A stretch of DNA of 64,000 bases from Deltaproteobacteria bacterium (GTDB lineage: Bacteria; Desulfobacterota; Desulfobulbia; Desulfobulbales; JAJRZW01). The notes below the pieces were generated by a model, which did not search any database, was not told the DNA's origin, and saw only the letters and a program-made list of their open reading frames with translations. Both the position numbers and the translations under genes were made by a program. Shown here piece after piece: positions 39,756 to 48,782 of this stretch (its first letter is position 1; each line of letters opens with the position of its first letter). The stretch lies in contig JAJRZW010000064.1 of the NCBI GenBank assembly GCA_024275015.1, positions 1-64,000 of the forward strand, in the 5' to 3' direction.

Positions 39756-40271
39756 TCATAAAATATATTTCACCTGAATCTTGCGGACTATACTGCCGAT
39801 ACTGCCGCGGGATTCCAATGCCGCCGGAGCGTCGGGGGCGGTAAAGGTGTCGTTGCTGATGCTGCCGTTTACTCCTTCAATGGTCGGAGCGATGAATCCC
39901 GTACCGCCGCCGTCGTGATCGAGGATCTTCAGTCTCGCGGTGGATTCGGCGGTATAGAGAGCCTGGGCCCAGATGCGGGCCTCGGCCGAGCCGGTGGCGG
40001 TGGACTGCAGATGTTTTGCCGCAAGGAGCCCGAAGAGGCCCAGAAATACGACGGCGAAGATGGCGGCAATGATGCCGAAACCGGATTCAGAAGCCGGGAA
40101 CCAGAAGACAGAAGACAGGTGGGGGGGGGGATTTTCGTTTTGCGCCGGGAACCGTAGCTGTCTTCGTTCCTTCCCGGCCGTCGCCGGAGCGGCTGGGAGC
40201 ATGGTCTGAACCGGCGCGCGGCCATCAACCGCACCACCCTCTTTCTTCTGGCTTATGATATCACGGAACAT
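39756..40271 (-). CDS. mshP: MshP-like pilus protein
   Basis: The 171-residue protein has an exceptionally long (about 60-residue) basic/polar leader before a pilin-like hydrophobic stretch, SGFGIIAAIFAVVFLGLFGLL. A polar C-terminal domain follows, with YTAESTARLKILD as in MshP/PilX-type proteins. ATG 40271 overlaps the mshO end, with AAGGAGGT 12 bases upstream. The leader shares the motif RF.AQN.NP..HLSS with MshO. Confidence 0.7.
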   Translation of the reverse strand: MFRDIISQKKEGGAVDGRAPVQTMLPAAPATAGKERRQLRFPAQNENPPPHLSSVFWFPASESGFGIIAAIFAVVFLGLFGLLAAKHLQSTATGSAEARIWAQALYTAESTARLKILDHDGGGTGFIAPTIEGVNGSISNDTFTAPDAPAALESRGSIGSIVRKIQVKYIL

Positions 40272-41145
40272 TATGAATATGGACCTCCTTGTGAAAACCG
40301 ACCTCTTCTTCGCCCCGTTCAAGAATGAAGTTGATCCTTACCGTGGCGTTGCGGGTCAGGCTCGCCGGGGTATAGGCAAATGATAAACTTCCCGTCTTGA
40401 TCCCGGTGGCCAGGGGCTTGCCGAGGTTATCGGCGGGGAAGTTGGTCGGGTCGGTGGTTTCGGCGTTTATTTTGATCTCTGAGCGCATGATCCGGCCGTT
40501 AAAAAGATAATAGCGCACCGCCCGGTCAACCCCGTAAAATCGCTGTCGCGGCGAGGAAGCGATGACCCCGGGTTTGTTGCTGCTGTCCAGGGTCATGGTT
40601 TTGCCGGCCACCGCGGTTACCTGATAGAGACGGCGGTTGGCCAGGGTGGCGGTACTGAAATCGGTCCAATTGCGGTTATAGATGGATAGTACCGTCCCCA
40701 CCGCCAGGGCCGCGGTCTCGTCGGTGATGCTCAAAGTCGGCGCGGCCTCCTGGTAATGGCCGAAGACGGTGCGCATGGCGGTCTCGTCGATCATTGCGAA
40801 TCTGAGGTCGGTGGGGTCGGCGCCCAGGGTAACGGAGTCAACCGCGTTGGGAATGGCGTTGTGGATTTCCCGTTCCATCCGTGCCAGGGTCAGGCTGCCC
40901 TCCTCGAACATCGCGGCCCGGTTTTCGGTGTCGTGGAATCCCTTGAAACCTTTACTGATGAAATCCGCCCCCATAATCCCGATGATCCCGAGGATAACGA
41001 TAACCATCACCAATTCGATGAGGGTAAAAGCGGTTTCAAAAGACGGAAGCCGGAAGAAGGACGACAGATGGTGGCGCGGATTTGCGTTTTGCGCCTGAAA
41101 TCGTCGATGGTTTCGGTATTCTGTCTTTCGACTCAGAAATTGCAT
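40261..41145 (-). CDS. mshO: Minor prepilin, MshO-like
   Basis: The 294-residue protein has a long leader (about 41 residues), then FTLIELVMVIVILGIIGIMGADF, and a large globular domain as in MshO/PilW. MEREIHNAIPNAV is the family's post-helix segment. The cleavage-site residue before Phe is Ala rather than Gly (ETA-FTLIE), which would be unusual for PilD. The start overlaps mshD by 13 bp. Confidence 0.8.
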   Translation of the reverse strand: MQFLSRKTEYRNHRRFQAQNANPRHHLSSFFRLPSFETAFTLIELVMVIVILGIIGIMGADFISKGFKGFHDTENRAAMFEEGSLTLARMEREIHNAIPNAVDSVTLGADPTDLRFAMIDETAMRTVFGHYQEAAPTLSITDETAALAVGTVLSIYNRNWTDFSTATLANRRLYQVTAVAGKTMTLDSSNKPGVIASSPRQRFYGVDRAVRYYLFNGRIMRSEIKINAETTDPTNFPADNLGKPLATGIKTGSLSFAYTPASLTRNATVRINFILERGEEEVGFHKEVHIHNVP

Positions 41146-41735
41146 TTCAGACTCACAAGGGAAAAGTTTTCACCGTTGGGCATATCCACCCTCACCGCCA
41201 CCCTTTTGGTGTCGGTTGCGGCGGCGGCGAGTTTGCTCCCGACCGGGTTGCCGGCGGTGATGTTGGCGGTGTTGCTGGCGATATAGGTCACCGTAACCCG
41301 GCGGCGATAGCCCTTGAGGCTGAAGGGGGTGTTGTCCTGGTCAACGAAGTTGTCCTGTTCGTCCAGGGTATCGTAGTCGTCAACATCGTCATAGTCGGGA
41401 CGGATTTCACCCTCGGCGCCGATGGCCCCGGCGGCGACGCTGCCGCGGACGCTTTCCGTGGTATTCAGCGGTCCGCCTCCCATGGGGGTGGCCTCGTCCC
41501 ACTTCTTGTTCATGATCTCGTCCATCAGGGCCTGTCCCAGGGCCACCCCCCGGGCCCGGATTACCGGGTCGCCACCTTTACTGATTGATTGAAGCAGAGG
41601 AATAAGGATCAGGGAGAGAAAGGAGAGGATGATGATCGTCATCACCAGTTCAAGGAGACTGAAGCCTCCTGATCCATGAGATTCGAGGGGTGATGGGTGA
41701 GGTTTTGTTCCCGGCAAGATTTTTTCCTTCCTCAT
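41133..41735 (-). CDS. mshD: Minor prepilin, MshD-like
   Basis: The 200-residue prepilin has leader ...HGSGG before FSLLELVMTIIILSFLSLILIPLLQ, followed by ALMDEIMNKKWDE, the GspI/MshD-type segment. An acidic stretch of Asp/Glu (about residues 115-133) might bind calcium, though this is not a defined motif. It sits between mshC and mshO. Confidence 0.82.
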   Translation of the reverse strand: MRKEKILPGTKPHPSPLESHGSGGFSLLELVMTIIILSFLSLILIPLLQSISKGGDPVIRARGVALGQALMDEIMNKKWDEATPMGGGPLNTTESVRGSVAAGAIGAEGEIRPDYDDVDDYDTLDEQDNFVDQDNTPFSLKGYRRRVTVTYIASNTANITAGNPVGSKLAAAATDTKRVAVRVDMPNGENFSLVSLKCNF

Positions 41736-41753
41736 TATTTTTTAAGACACCCT

Positions 41754-42248
41754 TTATTCAATAAATCCGGTCTGGGCGTAAACGGTCATGACTCTGGTGG
41801 CGCCGATGGTGAAGGTGGTGTCGGCGGCAAGCGGGTTGCCGCTTGCCGGATCAACGGGTTCGCCGAGACCGTTGAACCAGACCGTGCCATTGCTTATGGT
41901 TTTGCCGCCGCTTAAGGACTGGTTGACATACTCCGTCTCTGCGGTGGCGGAATCGTCGGCCCGTTTGATGGTGTAGTGGTTGGAGTTTGTCGAGATCCCC
42001 CAGGCCGCCGCCGCGGTCGTGTATTCCCGGGTGATTGCCAGATGCTGGGCATGGCGCACCGCCTGTTTGAAATCACCGGCCGCGGCCGCAAGCCTTAGGT
42101 CGGTATCTGGCATCGCCATATAGGCACTCACCGAGAGTACCCCGAGGATAACGATGACCATCACCAGTTCCATCAGGGTGAACCCGGTTTCATAATTCAG
42201 AGGGCGGCGGCAGGATTTCAGTCTCAGGCCTTCAGTCTTTTTTTTCAT
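41754..42248 (-). CDS. mshC: Minor prepilin, MshC/GspH-like
   Basis: The 164-residue prepilin has a leader of 22 residues (ending NYETG), FTLMELVMVIVILGVLSVSAYM, then FKQAVRHAQHLAITRE, the GspH/FimT-type post-helix. It follows mshQ by a 4-bp overlap, at the promoter-distal side of mshQ. Confidence 0.83.
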   Translation of the reverse strand: MKKKTEGLRLKSCRRPLNYETGFTLMELVMVIVILGVLSVSAYMAMPDTDLRLAAAAGDFKQAVRHAQHLAITREYTTAAAAWGISTNSNHYTIKRADDSATAETEYVNQSLSGGKTISNGTVWFNGLGEPVDPASGNPLAADTTFTIGATRVMTVYAQTGFIE

Positions 42249-45200
42249 CTGACAATCTCCTGCCAGTTTATGATCCGGTCGTTGCCGCGGTAGATACCGA
42301 AATAGGCTTCCACGGTCAGGTCAGGTTCGAGCCAGGCGGGAAAATCGAGGTTGATTTCCGCCGATCCTCCCGGAGGGTTGGGGTCGGCGGTGGGGTAGAG
42401 GGAAATTTCCCCTACCCCGGCGGAGAGGGTCAGTGGCGTTGTCGGGTTATTGACCGTGATTCCGGTCTCTGCTCCCTTGCTTAAGTTGACGCTGGTGCAG
42501 GAGTCGGCGCTGTTGGTCTGCCAGTCGCTGCCGTTGTACGACAATGCTGATACCGGCAGAAGCAGGGGGTCGGTTACGCTGGCGGTTTCGGGGCCGTAGG
42601 CGTTGTTGGCCAGACCCTGGCCGTGGAGGAGATTTGCGCCGATTATTCCGTTTCTGCTGATCCCTGCGCATCCGGAACCGGGGTCGTAACAGACCGAGTC
42701 GCTGTCGGTGAACCGGGCCGCGGGGATGTTGAGATCAATGCTCGCGGCAAATGGTGTAACCGGGGCGGTGAGCCCGGGCCGGGTATATGTAAAACTGTCG
42801 TTCAGGGTCAGGGTAACCGAGCCGTTGCAGTCGGAATCGCTGCCGGCTGCTGCGGTGGCCGAGGACGTCGCCGGGGACAGGGACACCGGGGCGCTGACGT
42901 CGGCATAGGTGTAATTCAGGTTCCAGGGGGAAGATAATTTCCAGAATCCGCCGCAGTCGTAGTTGACCGTGGTCGCGCCATTGCTGTTTTGAGCGGTAAT
43001 GGTGATCTGGGGGGCGATGGTATAGGTAAAGGGCTGCCCCAGCCAGGTGAAATTGCCGACCAGGCATGAGTCGGCAACGGTCGGGGGATCAGGGTTGAGG
43101 CTGACCGTGAAACGGGCCGGGATAAAACGGCCGATATTGGCGGAGGTCGAGGTCGGGATCAGGTCACCGGCGGTGAGATAGGCCGGGGGATCGGCGCTGA
43201 GGCGGAAGACCCCGACCTCGCTTACGGTCTGGTTTATATCGTGGACGCCGTTGTCTCCGGCAAGCATATCAAAGGTGGTGGCCCCGATGGTTCCGGCGGC
43301 GCCGCCGGCCGGGGCGATTTTTGTGTGACTGATGGTAATTCCGGTGGCCTGGTAATTGGGGGTTACGCTGTTGCCTGTGCAGAAATCGGTATCCACCTCG
43401 CCGGTTGTCTCCCAGGCCACCGCCCTCACCTGGAGGTTGAAAGGGCTCCCGGCGGCGACAAAGGCGGAACATCCGGCATTGCCCGCGGCGCAGTCGTTGT
43501 TGGCCTCTGTTGCCTCGACACAGAGTCCGGCCGGTACGGAGACAAAGGTGTCGCTGCCGGTCATGATAAGGCCGCTCTCGGCCCCGATTCCGGTGAAGGA
43601 CGCATCCAGAGCCATCTCGCCCGCGTCCGGATAGTTTAAGACCAGGGTGGACTCACCGTTGGCGTCAAAGGTGAGCGATAGCGAGGTGCCGGGAGAGGCG
43701 GTGGCGACCGGGGTTCCGTTGACGGTCATCACCATGGTCCCGGTGCCCGGAGTTGAATATGTTGACCAGAAGTCGACGTTCACGGTTCGGTTGGCAAAGG
43801 CGGGAACGCATTGTTCCGTTACCAGGTCCTTTCTCACCGCGGCGATGGTGATCGCGGCTGAATCTTTGCCCGCGGTCTGGTCGGGAATGGTAAAGGCGAA
43901 TCCGGAATCGTGGAAGGTCATGACGCAGTCTGCCGTCACCCCGCCCTGGATACAGATATATGATGCCGCCGGGACAGGCGCGGTGATACCGAGGGTGATA
44001 TCTCCGGCGGTGCTGTGGCGCAGGGCGGCGGTGGTGCTGCCGCCGGTGAAGGTGATGGTGTCACCGCCGACCCAGCCGGTGGGGCTTAGGGTAAGGCTGA
44101 CCGCGCCGGAATAAAGGGTGGCGCAGGCGGCGTCCTGGCAGGCGCGGATGGTTACTGTTTCAGGCTCACAGGTGAGGGCGCTTGCGTCATGGATGATCTC
44201 GTAGTGATCGACCATCGTTGTTGGCGGGGGGCAGGGGTGGGTCTGGTGCATCACCGTTTCGATGTCGCCCTGGCTCATGGCCTTTTTGAACAGGCGCACC
44301 TCGTCGATCATTCCCTGAAAACGGTAGGCGGTTTCGCCGAGGTCGGATTCGCCGCCAATGGTGGCGATGCCGTTGTCGGTTCCCCATGTGCCGGTGATCA
44401 CTGAGTTTACCGCCGCCATCTGGGTGAAGCCGGAATCATAGATATAGAGTCTTTTTATTCCGTTAGTGATGTCGGCCACTGCGGCGACAAAGTACCATCT
44501 GTTGTTGTTTACCACATTGCCGGTGTCAAGGCTGACGGGACTGGTTCCCCGGGCGAAGAAGCGGACCCTGCCGGTACCACCGTCGCCGACGCTTATAGCG
44601 TAACCGCCGCTGTTGTTTTCGTCGTCAGTGAAGATTCGCTGCCCGGCCTTGTTTTTTTTCGCGGTGTTGAACCAGGCGGTGATGGTGAAGTCGCTGGTTA
44701 GATTGGGAAATCCGGGGATGGCGAGGTAGTCGTTCGCGCCGTCAAAGGTTCCGTAACCACAGGTGCCGGGGTCGCCGGTCAGGGCTGGGGTGGCGGAAGC
44801 GGTGGTGGCACCGTTGTTCGCGGTGCCGTTGTAGTTCCCCGTCTGTTCCACCACCTCGCCGGCGGCACCGGTCCAGGATGCCTCGTCAAGCCGCCACCAG
44901 GCCAATTGTCCGAAATCAGCGGCAAAGGCCTGCGAAAAGACGGCGATCCCACCCCGTTCCTGGATGTGGTTGCGTTCGCTGTCATTTGCTTGGTCTTCGT
45001 CCACGGTAAGGCCGACCGCGGTGGCCGAGAGTGAGCAGCGTCGGAGCCAGCCGCCGTTATTGCCGTTTCTCGTTGCCTGGTTCGCGATTACCAAGGGGGC
45101 GGCGGTGTAGGTGTTGACGAAATTGACGGTGAAACAGCCATTGTTCCAACCCCGAATGATATTGCCGGAATAGATCGATTCATAGACAACGCTTGTGCCG

Positions 45201-46813
45201 TTTACGTCTTTAAAGTTCCCGGAGATCCCGGAGGTGATGGCGAGGTAGGCGATTCGTTCCGGGGTAGCCACCGGACCGGTGCCGGTTTCGGCCCGTTCCA
45301 GGGCCAGTTGAAAACCGCCGCTGGTGACGTTACGGACCGCGGTGGCAAGCCATGGGGTGGAAGGAGCCCCGGGCAGGGCCGCGGTTTCGTTGTTCATTGT
45401 CTGGATGGTGGCCAGAAGGGCCGGGGCGGCGGAGAAACTGCCGTTCAAGATCACCGAGTTCCAGCCGTTCCCGGTGGCCGGATTGCTTTGTACCGTGGGG
45501 GTGGAAATGGTCCCGGCCTCGACAATGGTCCCATCCGGCATCTGGTGCAGCCCCGGCTCAACCGCGAGGTAATGGAGGGTGGAAGCGGGCTGGGCCCCGT
45601 CTTCATTGGGAGGCTCAACCGGGACGATCTCGAAGCCTGAGGCGGTCACGTTTCTGATCCGGGCCGCGGCAGGCTCAGGGTTTTCGTTGGCAGTGAGGAG
45701 AAAGACCAGCGGCGCGGCAGCATAACTCTGTTGAAAGGTGACGGTGGTGAAGCCGACATCACCGCTGTTTATTGCCGCAAGACTTATGCTCCCTGCCTCC
45801 ATTTTCCAGGCGGTGTCGGCGACACTGGGCGGCGGGGGGGTAAGGTCGGCGTCAAAGGCCTGGGAGAAGATCGCGACCCCGGCCTGTTCGTTGGTGTGGT
45901 AGTCGACATCCTTGTATTCGTCTTCGTGTACCGTCAGCCCCACCGCAGTGGTTGAAAGCGAGCAGCGTCTGAGCCAGCCGCCGTCGCCGCCGTAATGGGT
46001 GTCCTTGGTCGCGAGTACCAGCGGCGGGGTGGAATATGACGCGGTGAAGTTGACCGGATAGCAGCTGTTACCCGGGACCCAGCCGCGGATATTGTTGGCT
46101 GAGAATATGGTCTCGAAGTTGACGGTGTTGGAGGCGCTGTCGGTGAAATTTCCGGTTACTCCGGCGGTTATTGCGACCCAGCCGATGGTCTCGCTTGTAC
46201 CCATCAGGCCGCTGTTGACCTCGCTGCGTTCAAGGGCGGTCTGGAATCCGGTGGCGCTTACCGTCTGGATTACCGTGGTCAACCACGGGGATGAAACTGC
46301 TCCCGGAGGGGTGCCGGACTCGTTGTTCATGGTCTGGATTTGTCCCAGGACCACCGGGGCGGCGATGAATCCGGCGCTGAAACTGACGCTGGCCCAGCTT
46401 TCAGGGCCTCCGACCCCGGTGCCGTGCTGGACCGCGCTGGTGACAGTGGTGCCGGCTTCTAATCTTGTTCCGTCGGGAAACTGGTGACTGCCGGGCTCGA
46501 TGGCGAGATAATGGACTATGTCAGCCGGTTGCACCCCGTCTTCCTTGGCCGGTTCAACCTGGGCGACTTCAAAACTTGTGCTGGTGACGTTTCTGATCCG
46601 GATTGCGTTGGGACGAGAATTGGCATCGCCGGGAACAAGGACGATAACCGGGGTTGAAGGGTACGTCTGTCTTAAGTTAACGGTGACAAAGGAAGTTGAA
46701 CCTGAACTGACCGCCGGCAGGTTGACGCTGCCGGCCTCGATCAGCCAGGCCCCGGCGGTGGCCGGCGCCATAACGAAGAGGCAGAATGTAAAAAATTGAA
46801 GAGTTCGTCGCAT
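42245..46813 (-). CDS. mshQ: MshQ-like pilus tip adhesin with tandem beta modules and LamG domain
   Basis: The 1522-residue exported protein starts with a signal peptide (MRRTLQFFTFCLFVMAPATAGA). Two tandem blocks of ~310 residues follow (start WLIEAGSVNLPAV and WKMEAGSISLAAI). Each contains three related beta units with patterns like 'Y..PPLV', 'RIRNVT..GFEV', 'HYLAIEPG', and 'GGWLRRCSLS'. A LamG/concanavalin-like domain (about 660-860; FDGANDYLAI, NNRWYFVAAV, GMIDEVRLF) and a Cys-containing MshQ/DUF6701 C-terminal half complete it. MshQ proteins are thought to sit at the MSHA pilus tip. The tandem units recall H-type lectin folds, so glycan binding is likely but unproven. It heads the minus-strand cluster. 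Confidence 0.85.
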   Translation of the reverse strand: MRRTLQFFTFCLFVMAPATAGAWLIEAGSVNLPAVSSGSTSFVTVNLRQTYPSTPVIVLVPGDANSRPNAIRIRNVTSTSFEVAQVEPAKEDGVQPADIVHYLAIEPGSHQFPDGTRLEAGTTVTSAVQHGTGVGGPESWASVSFSAGFIAAPVVLGQIQTMNNESGTPPGAVSSPWLTTVIQTVSATGFQTALERSEVNSGLMGTSETIGWVAITAGVTGNFTDSASNTVNFETIFSANNIRGWVPGNSCYPVNFTASYSTPPLVLATKDTHYGGDGGWLRRCSLSTTAVGLTVHEDEYKDVDYHTNEQAGVAIFSQAFDADLTPPPPSVADTAWKMEAGSISLAAINSGDVGFTTVTFQQSYAAAPLVFLLTANENPEPAAARIRNVTASGFEIVPVEPPNEDGAQPASTLHYLAVEPGLHQMPDGTIVEAGTISTPTVQSNPATGNGWNSVILNGSFSAAPALLATIQTMNNETAALPGAPSTPWLATAVRNVTSGGFQLALERAETGTGPVATPERIAYLAITSGISGNFKDVNGTSVVYESIYSGNIIRGWNNGCFTVNFVNTYTAAPLVIANQATRNGNNGGWLRRCSLSATAVGLTVDEDQANDSERNHIQERGGIAVFSQAFAADFGQLAWWRLDEASWTGAAGEVVEQTGNYNGTANNGATTASATPALTGDPGTCGYGTFDGANDYLAIPGFPNLTSDFTITAWFNTAKKNKAGQRIFTDDENNSGGYAISVGDGGTGRVRFFARGTSPVSLDTGNVVNNNRWYFVAAVADITNGIKRLYIYDSGFTQMAAVNSVITGTWGTDNGIATIGGESDLGETAYRFQGMIDEVRLFKKAMSQGDIETVMHQTHPCPPPTTMVDHYEIIHDASALTCEPETVTIRACQDAACATLYSGAVSLTLSPTGWVGGDTITFTGGSTTAALRHSTAGDITLGITAPVPAASYICIQGGVTADCVMTFHDSGFAFTIPDQTAGKDSAAITIAAVRKDLVTEQCVPAFANRTVNVDFWSTYSTPGTGTMVMTVNGTPVATASPGTSLSLTFDANGESTLVLNYPDAGEMALDASFTGIGAESGLIMTGSDTFVSVPAGLCVEATEANNDCAAGNAGCSAFVAAGSPFNLQVRAVAWETTGEVDTDFCTGNSVTPNYQATGITISHTKIAPAGGAAGTIGATTFDMLAGDNGVHDINQTVSEVGVFRLSADPPAYLTAGDLIPTSTSANIGRFIPARFTVSLNPDPPTVADSCLVGNFTWLGQPFTYTIAPQITITAQNSNGATTVNYDCGGFWKLSSPWNLNYTYADVSAPVSLSPATSSATAAAGSDSDCNGSVTLTLNDSFTYTRPGLTAPVTPFAASIDLNIPAARFTDSDSVCYDPGSGCAGISRNGIIGANLLHGQGLANNAYGPETASVTDPLLLPVSALSYNGSDWQTNSADSCTSVNLSKGAETGITVNNPTTPLTLSAGVGEISLYPTADPNPPGGSAEINLDFPAWLEPDLTVEAYFGIYRGNDRIINWQEIVR

Positions 46814-46835
46814 ATAGTTCTCCCTTTTTTATCTT

Positions 46836-46881
46836 ATCAGACCGTTGAAAAAGTCGTCCATGGTTTTTCAACGGGATGTTA
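46836..46881. repeat. Family A mini-copy
   Basis: Only the two ends are present (CAGACCGTTGAAAAAG... TTTTTCAACGGGATGTTA), forming a short hairpin about 25 bp upstream of mshQ. Confidence 0.65.
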
Positions 46882-46965
46882 TGGAAAAAGGGAGGAAAAC
46901 GGCAAGGCGTAAAAAGGTTTTCGTTGAAAAAAAGTAAGCGCTCAATAAACCACACTCTTGACTTT

Positions 46966-47121
46966 AGCAATCCGTTGAAAAACGGACTGCTAAGCGGCGC
47001 ATGGACGCGCCGCCGATTTTGCCGGGTTGAAAACCCCGGTGAAATCGAGAGGTTGGCCGGAACTTGTTTTGGCCAACCGGGTAGAGAAAAAGCCATGGAC
47101 GGCTTTTTCAACGGTCTGTTA
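46966..47121 (-). repeat. Family A repeat, full copy (reverse core)
   Basis: Begins ATCCGTTGAAAAACGGACTG, itself a hairpin, contains GTTGGCCGGAACTTGTTTTGG and ends TTTTTCAACGGTCTGTTAG. It is nearly identical to the copy at 51379-51533 over its whole length. Confidence 0.88.
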
Positions 47122-47128
47122 GGGTACC

Positions 47129-47258
47129 TTGGAAAATGGTCTTTTCGTCTGCCCCCGACGTCATGAGCAAAATGAAAAATGCTCATGACGTCGGGGGCGG
47201 GACTGCGTTTTTAAATTTTGCTCATCTTTTGGCCCCGAACGAAAGTCCTCATTTTTCA
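47129..47258. repeat. Family C repeat, copy 1
   Basis: Contains an 18-bp perfect inverted repeat (CCCCCGACGTCATGAGCA, arms 47152-47169 and 47180-47197), then GGGACTGCGTTTTT and CGAACGAAAGTCCTC. It matches 47688-47812 on the other side of the ferredoxin gene in the same orientation. Confidence 0.7.
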
Positions 47259-47315
47259 AGAAACTTTTATAACATCTCGTAATATAAGCGTTTCAGGGCC
47301 TCATGGAGTGCTTAC

Positions 47316-47354
47316 AAAAAAATCCCCGGGCCGGAAGATCCGGGCCGGGGATTT
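47316..47354 (-). terminator. Rho-independent terminator of the ferredoxin gene
   Basis: On the minus strand, a GC-rich stem (AAATCCCCGGCCCGG / GGCCCGGGGATTT, one mismatch) is followed by seven T. It lies 30 bp past the ferredoxin stop. Confidence 0.88.
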
Positions 47355-47383
47355 AAAGGCAATCGGAAACCTGCGATAAAAGA

Positions 47384-47569
47384 TCAGATCTCGGTAACGG
47401 TGATCGCTTCGGTGGGGCAGACCTCGATACAGGTCTCGCAGCCGAGACACTCATCGGCGTTTACCGGCTCACTCTTGCCGTCGACCATTTCGTAAACCTG
47501 CGCCGGGCAGGCGTTTACGCATTCTTCATCACCGCTGCACTTGTCCTTGTCAACTATGACTTCCCACAT
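47384..47569 (-). CDS. 2-cluster ferredoxin of the Asp14 (FdIII) type
   Basis: The 61-residue ferredoxin has a normal second [4Fe-4S] motif (CLGCETCIEVCP). Its first motif is Cys11-X2-Asp14-X2-Cys17-X3-Cys21-Pro (KCSGDEECVNACP): the second ligand is Asp instead of Cys. This matches Desulfovibrio africanus ferredoxin III, also 61 residues with Asp14, and resembles Pyrococcus furiosus ferredoxin with Asp14. In these, one cluster converts between [3Fe-4S] and [4Fe-4S] and can take up other metals. It is a cytoplasmic electron carrier for anaerobic metabolism. GGAGG precedes the ATG; a strong terminator follows; it is monocistronic. TTGACA on the minus strand (47655-47660) may be its -35 box. Confidence 0.93.
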   Translation of the reverse strand: MWEVIVDKDKCSGDEECVNACPAQVYEMVDGKSEPVNADECLGCETCIEVCPTEAITVTEI

Positions 47570-47687
47570 AATAGAACCTCCGTTTGAATAAATATGAAAT
47601 TGGGAACAATGACTATAAAAATTATCCTCTTCACTTAGGCCATGAGAGAGGAGGTGTCAAGTCAAATCTTTACTGATTTGAGGGTAG

Positions 47688-47812
47688 ATTGGAAAAATGG
47701 CCTTTCCGTCCGATCCCGGCGTCATGAGCAAAATAAAAAATGATCATGACGCCATGGCGGGACAGAGTTTTTTGATTTGCTCATTCCTTGAAGGTCTCGG
47801 ACGAAAGTCCTT
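47688..47812. repeat. Family C repeat, copy 2, overlapping the dus 3' end
   Basis: Shares GGAAAAATGG, GGCGTCATGAGCAAAAT with inverted ATGATCATGACGCC, GGGACAGAGTTTTTT and GACGAAAGTCC with copy 1. Its last 32 bp encode the final residues of dus (LSSETFKE and stop). Confidence 0.68.
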
Positions 47813-48782
47813 TTTTCCCAAGACCTCCTCGTGATATTGACATTCGCAGGGATTTCATATCCCGGGCGGAAAATATCTCCTGCCTGAGTTTCGCAGCCCC
47901 GGCAAAGCCGCGGGCGAAACGGCTGATGATGTTTTTGCCCCGTCCGGGGGCGCAGGCGGCGTGTCTTTCCATGAGATCAAGCAGTTCCAGGGCCGCGTTC
48001 ATAAGGGCTGCCGGGGTTGTCGGCCGGGGTTTTGCCGCGAAGATCCAGGGATTGCCGAGACCGGCCCGGCCGATCATCATCAGTTCGCATCCGGTCTTTT
48101 CCCGCATGGTGTCGATGTCCGCCGGGGTGTTGATGTCGCCGTTGGCGATTACCGGAATTTTTTTTATTGCCCTGCGGACGGCGGCTATATCGTCATAACT
48201 GACCCGGCCGCCGAAACCATCGCTCCAGGTACGGCCGTGAATGGTGACTGCGGCACAGCCTTCGTCCTCGGCGATTTTCGCGATCTCCACCGCGTTTTTT
48301 TCTTGATGGTTCCAGCCGCTTCTGATCTTGACCGTTACCGGTTTCGGCGAGTTTTTCACCACCGCCGCGATTACCTTTCGGGCCAGGGCGGGGTCGCGCA
48401 TCAGGGCCGCGCCGGCGCCTTTTTTTACCACCTTGCGCACCGGGCAGCCCATGTTGATGTCGATCACGTCGGCGGGGCTTTCCGCCAGGATCGCCGCGGC
48501 TTCCCCCATGCTCTCCGGCTCGGCCCCGAAGATCTGAAGCGCCAGCGGCCGTTCCGCCTCGATGCTGCGGCAGAGGTCAAAGGTCGCCTTTTGTCGGTGG
48601 ATCAGGCCGTGGCAGCTGATCATCTCGGAAAAGACCATCCCGGCACCATGGCGCCGGCAGAGGAGGCGGAAGGCGAGGTCGCTGTATCCGGCAAGCGGGG
48701 CGGCGATGAGCGGCGAGTCGAGGGCAACCGGACCGATGGAATGGGAAGAGCCTGGGGTAGCTGTCACTTTCCCGTTTGTCAA
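47781..48782 (-). CDS. dus: tRNA-dihydrouridine synthase
   Basis: The 333-residue FMN enzyme of the Dus family reduces uridines in tRNA D-loops. Seen are [16 protein letters not shown], the catalytic Cys motif [37 protein letters not shown] and [13 protein letters not shown]. The TTG at 48782 overlaps the tkt stop; a GTG at 48767 is an alternative, and no ATG fits before the conserved domain. The last residues come from family C repeat sequence. It resembles DusB, but subclass cannot be fixed by eye. Confidence 0.9.
   Translation of the reverse strand: MTNGKVTATPGSSHSIGPVALDSPLIAAPLAGYSDLAFRLLCRRHGAGMVFSEMISCHGLIHRQKATFDLCRSIEAERPLALQIFGAEPESMGEAAAILAESPADVIDINMGCPVRKVVKKGAGAALMRDPALARKVIAAVVKNSPKPVTVKIRSGWNHQEKNAVEIAKIAEDEGCAAVTIHGRTWSDGFGGRVSYDDIAAVRRAIKKIPVIANGDINTPADIDTMREKTGCELMMIGRAGLGNPWIFAAKPRPTTPAALMNAALELLDLMERHAACAPGRGKNIISRFARGFAGAAKLRQEIFSARDMKSLRMSISRGGLGKKGLSSETFKE

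Larger units (their letters stand above)
46814..47383. other. 570-bp non-coding region with stacked repeats, upstream of mshQ
   Basis: No credible gene was seen. It holds a mini family A copy (46836-46881), a full family A copy (46966-47121), family C copy 1 (47129-47258) and the ferredoxin terminator (47316-47354). The promoter of the 18-kb msh cluster must lie here or within the repeats; no clear -10/-35 pair was found. Confidence 0.6.

Noticed and set aside
46966..47121. Family A copies as CRISPR repeats
   Set aside because: Copies are dispersed singly between genes with no regular spacers and no cas genes.
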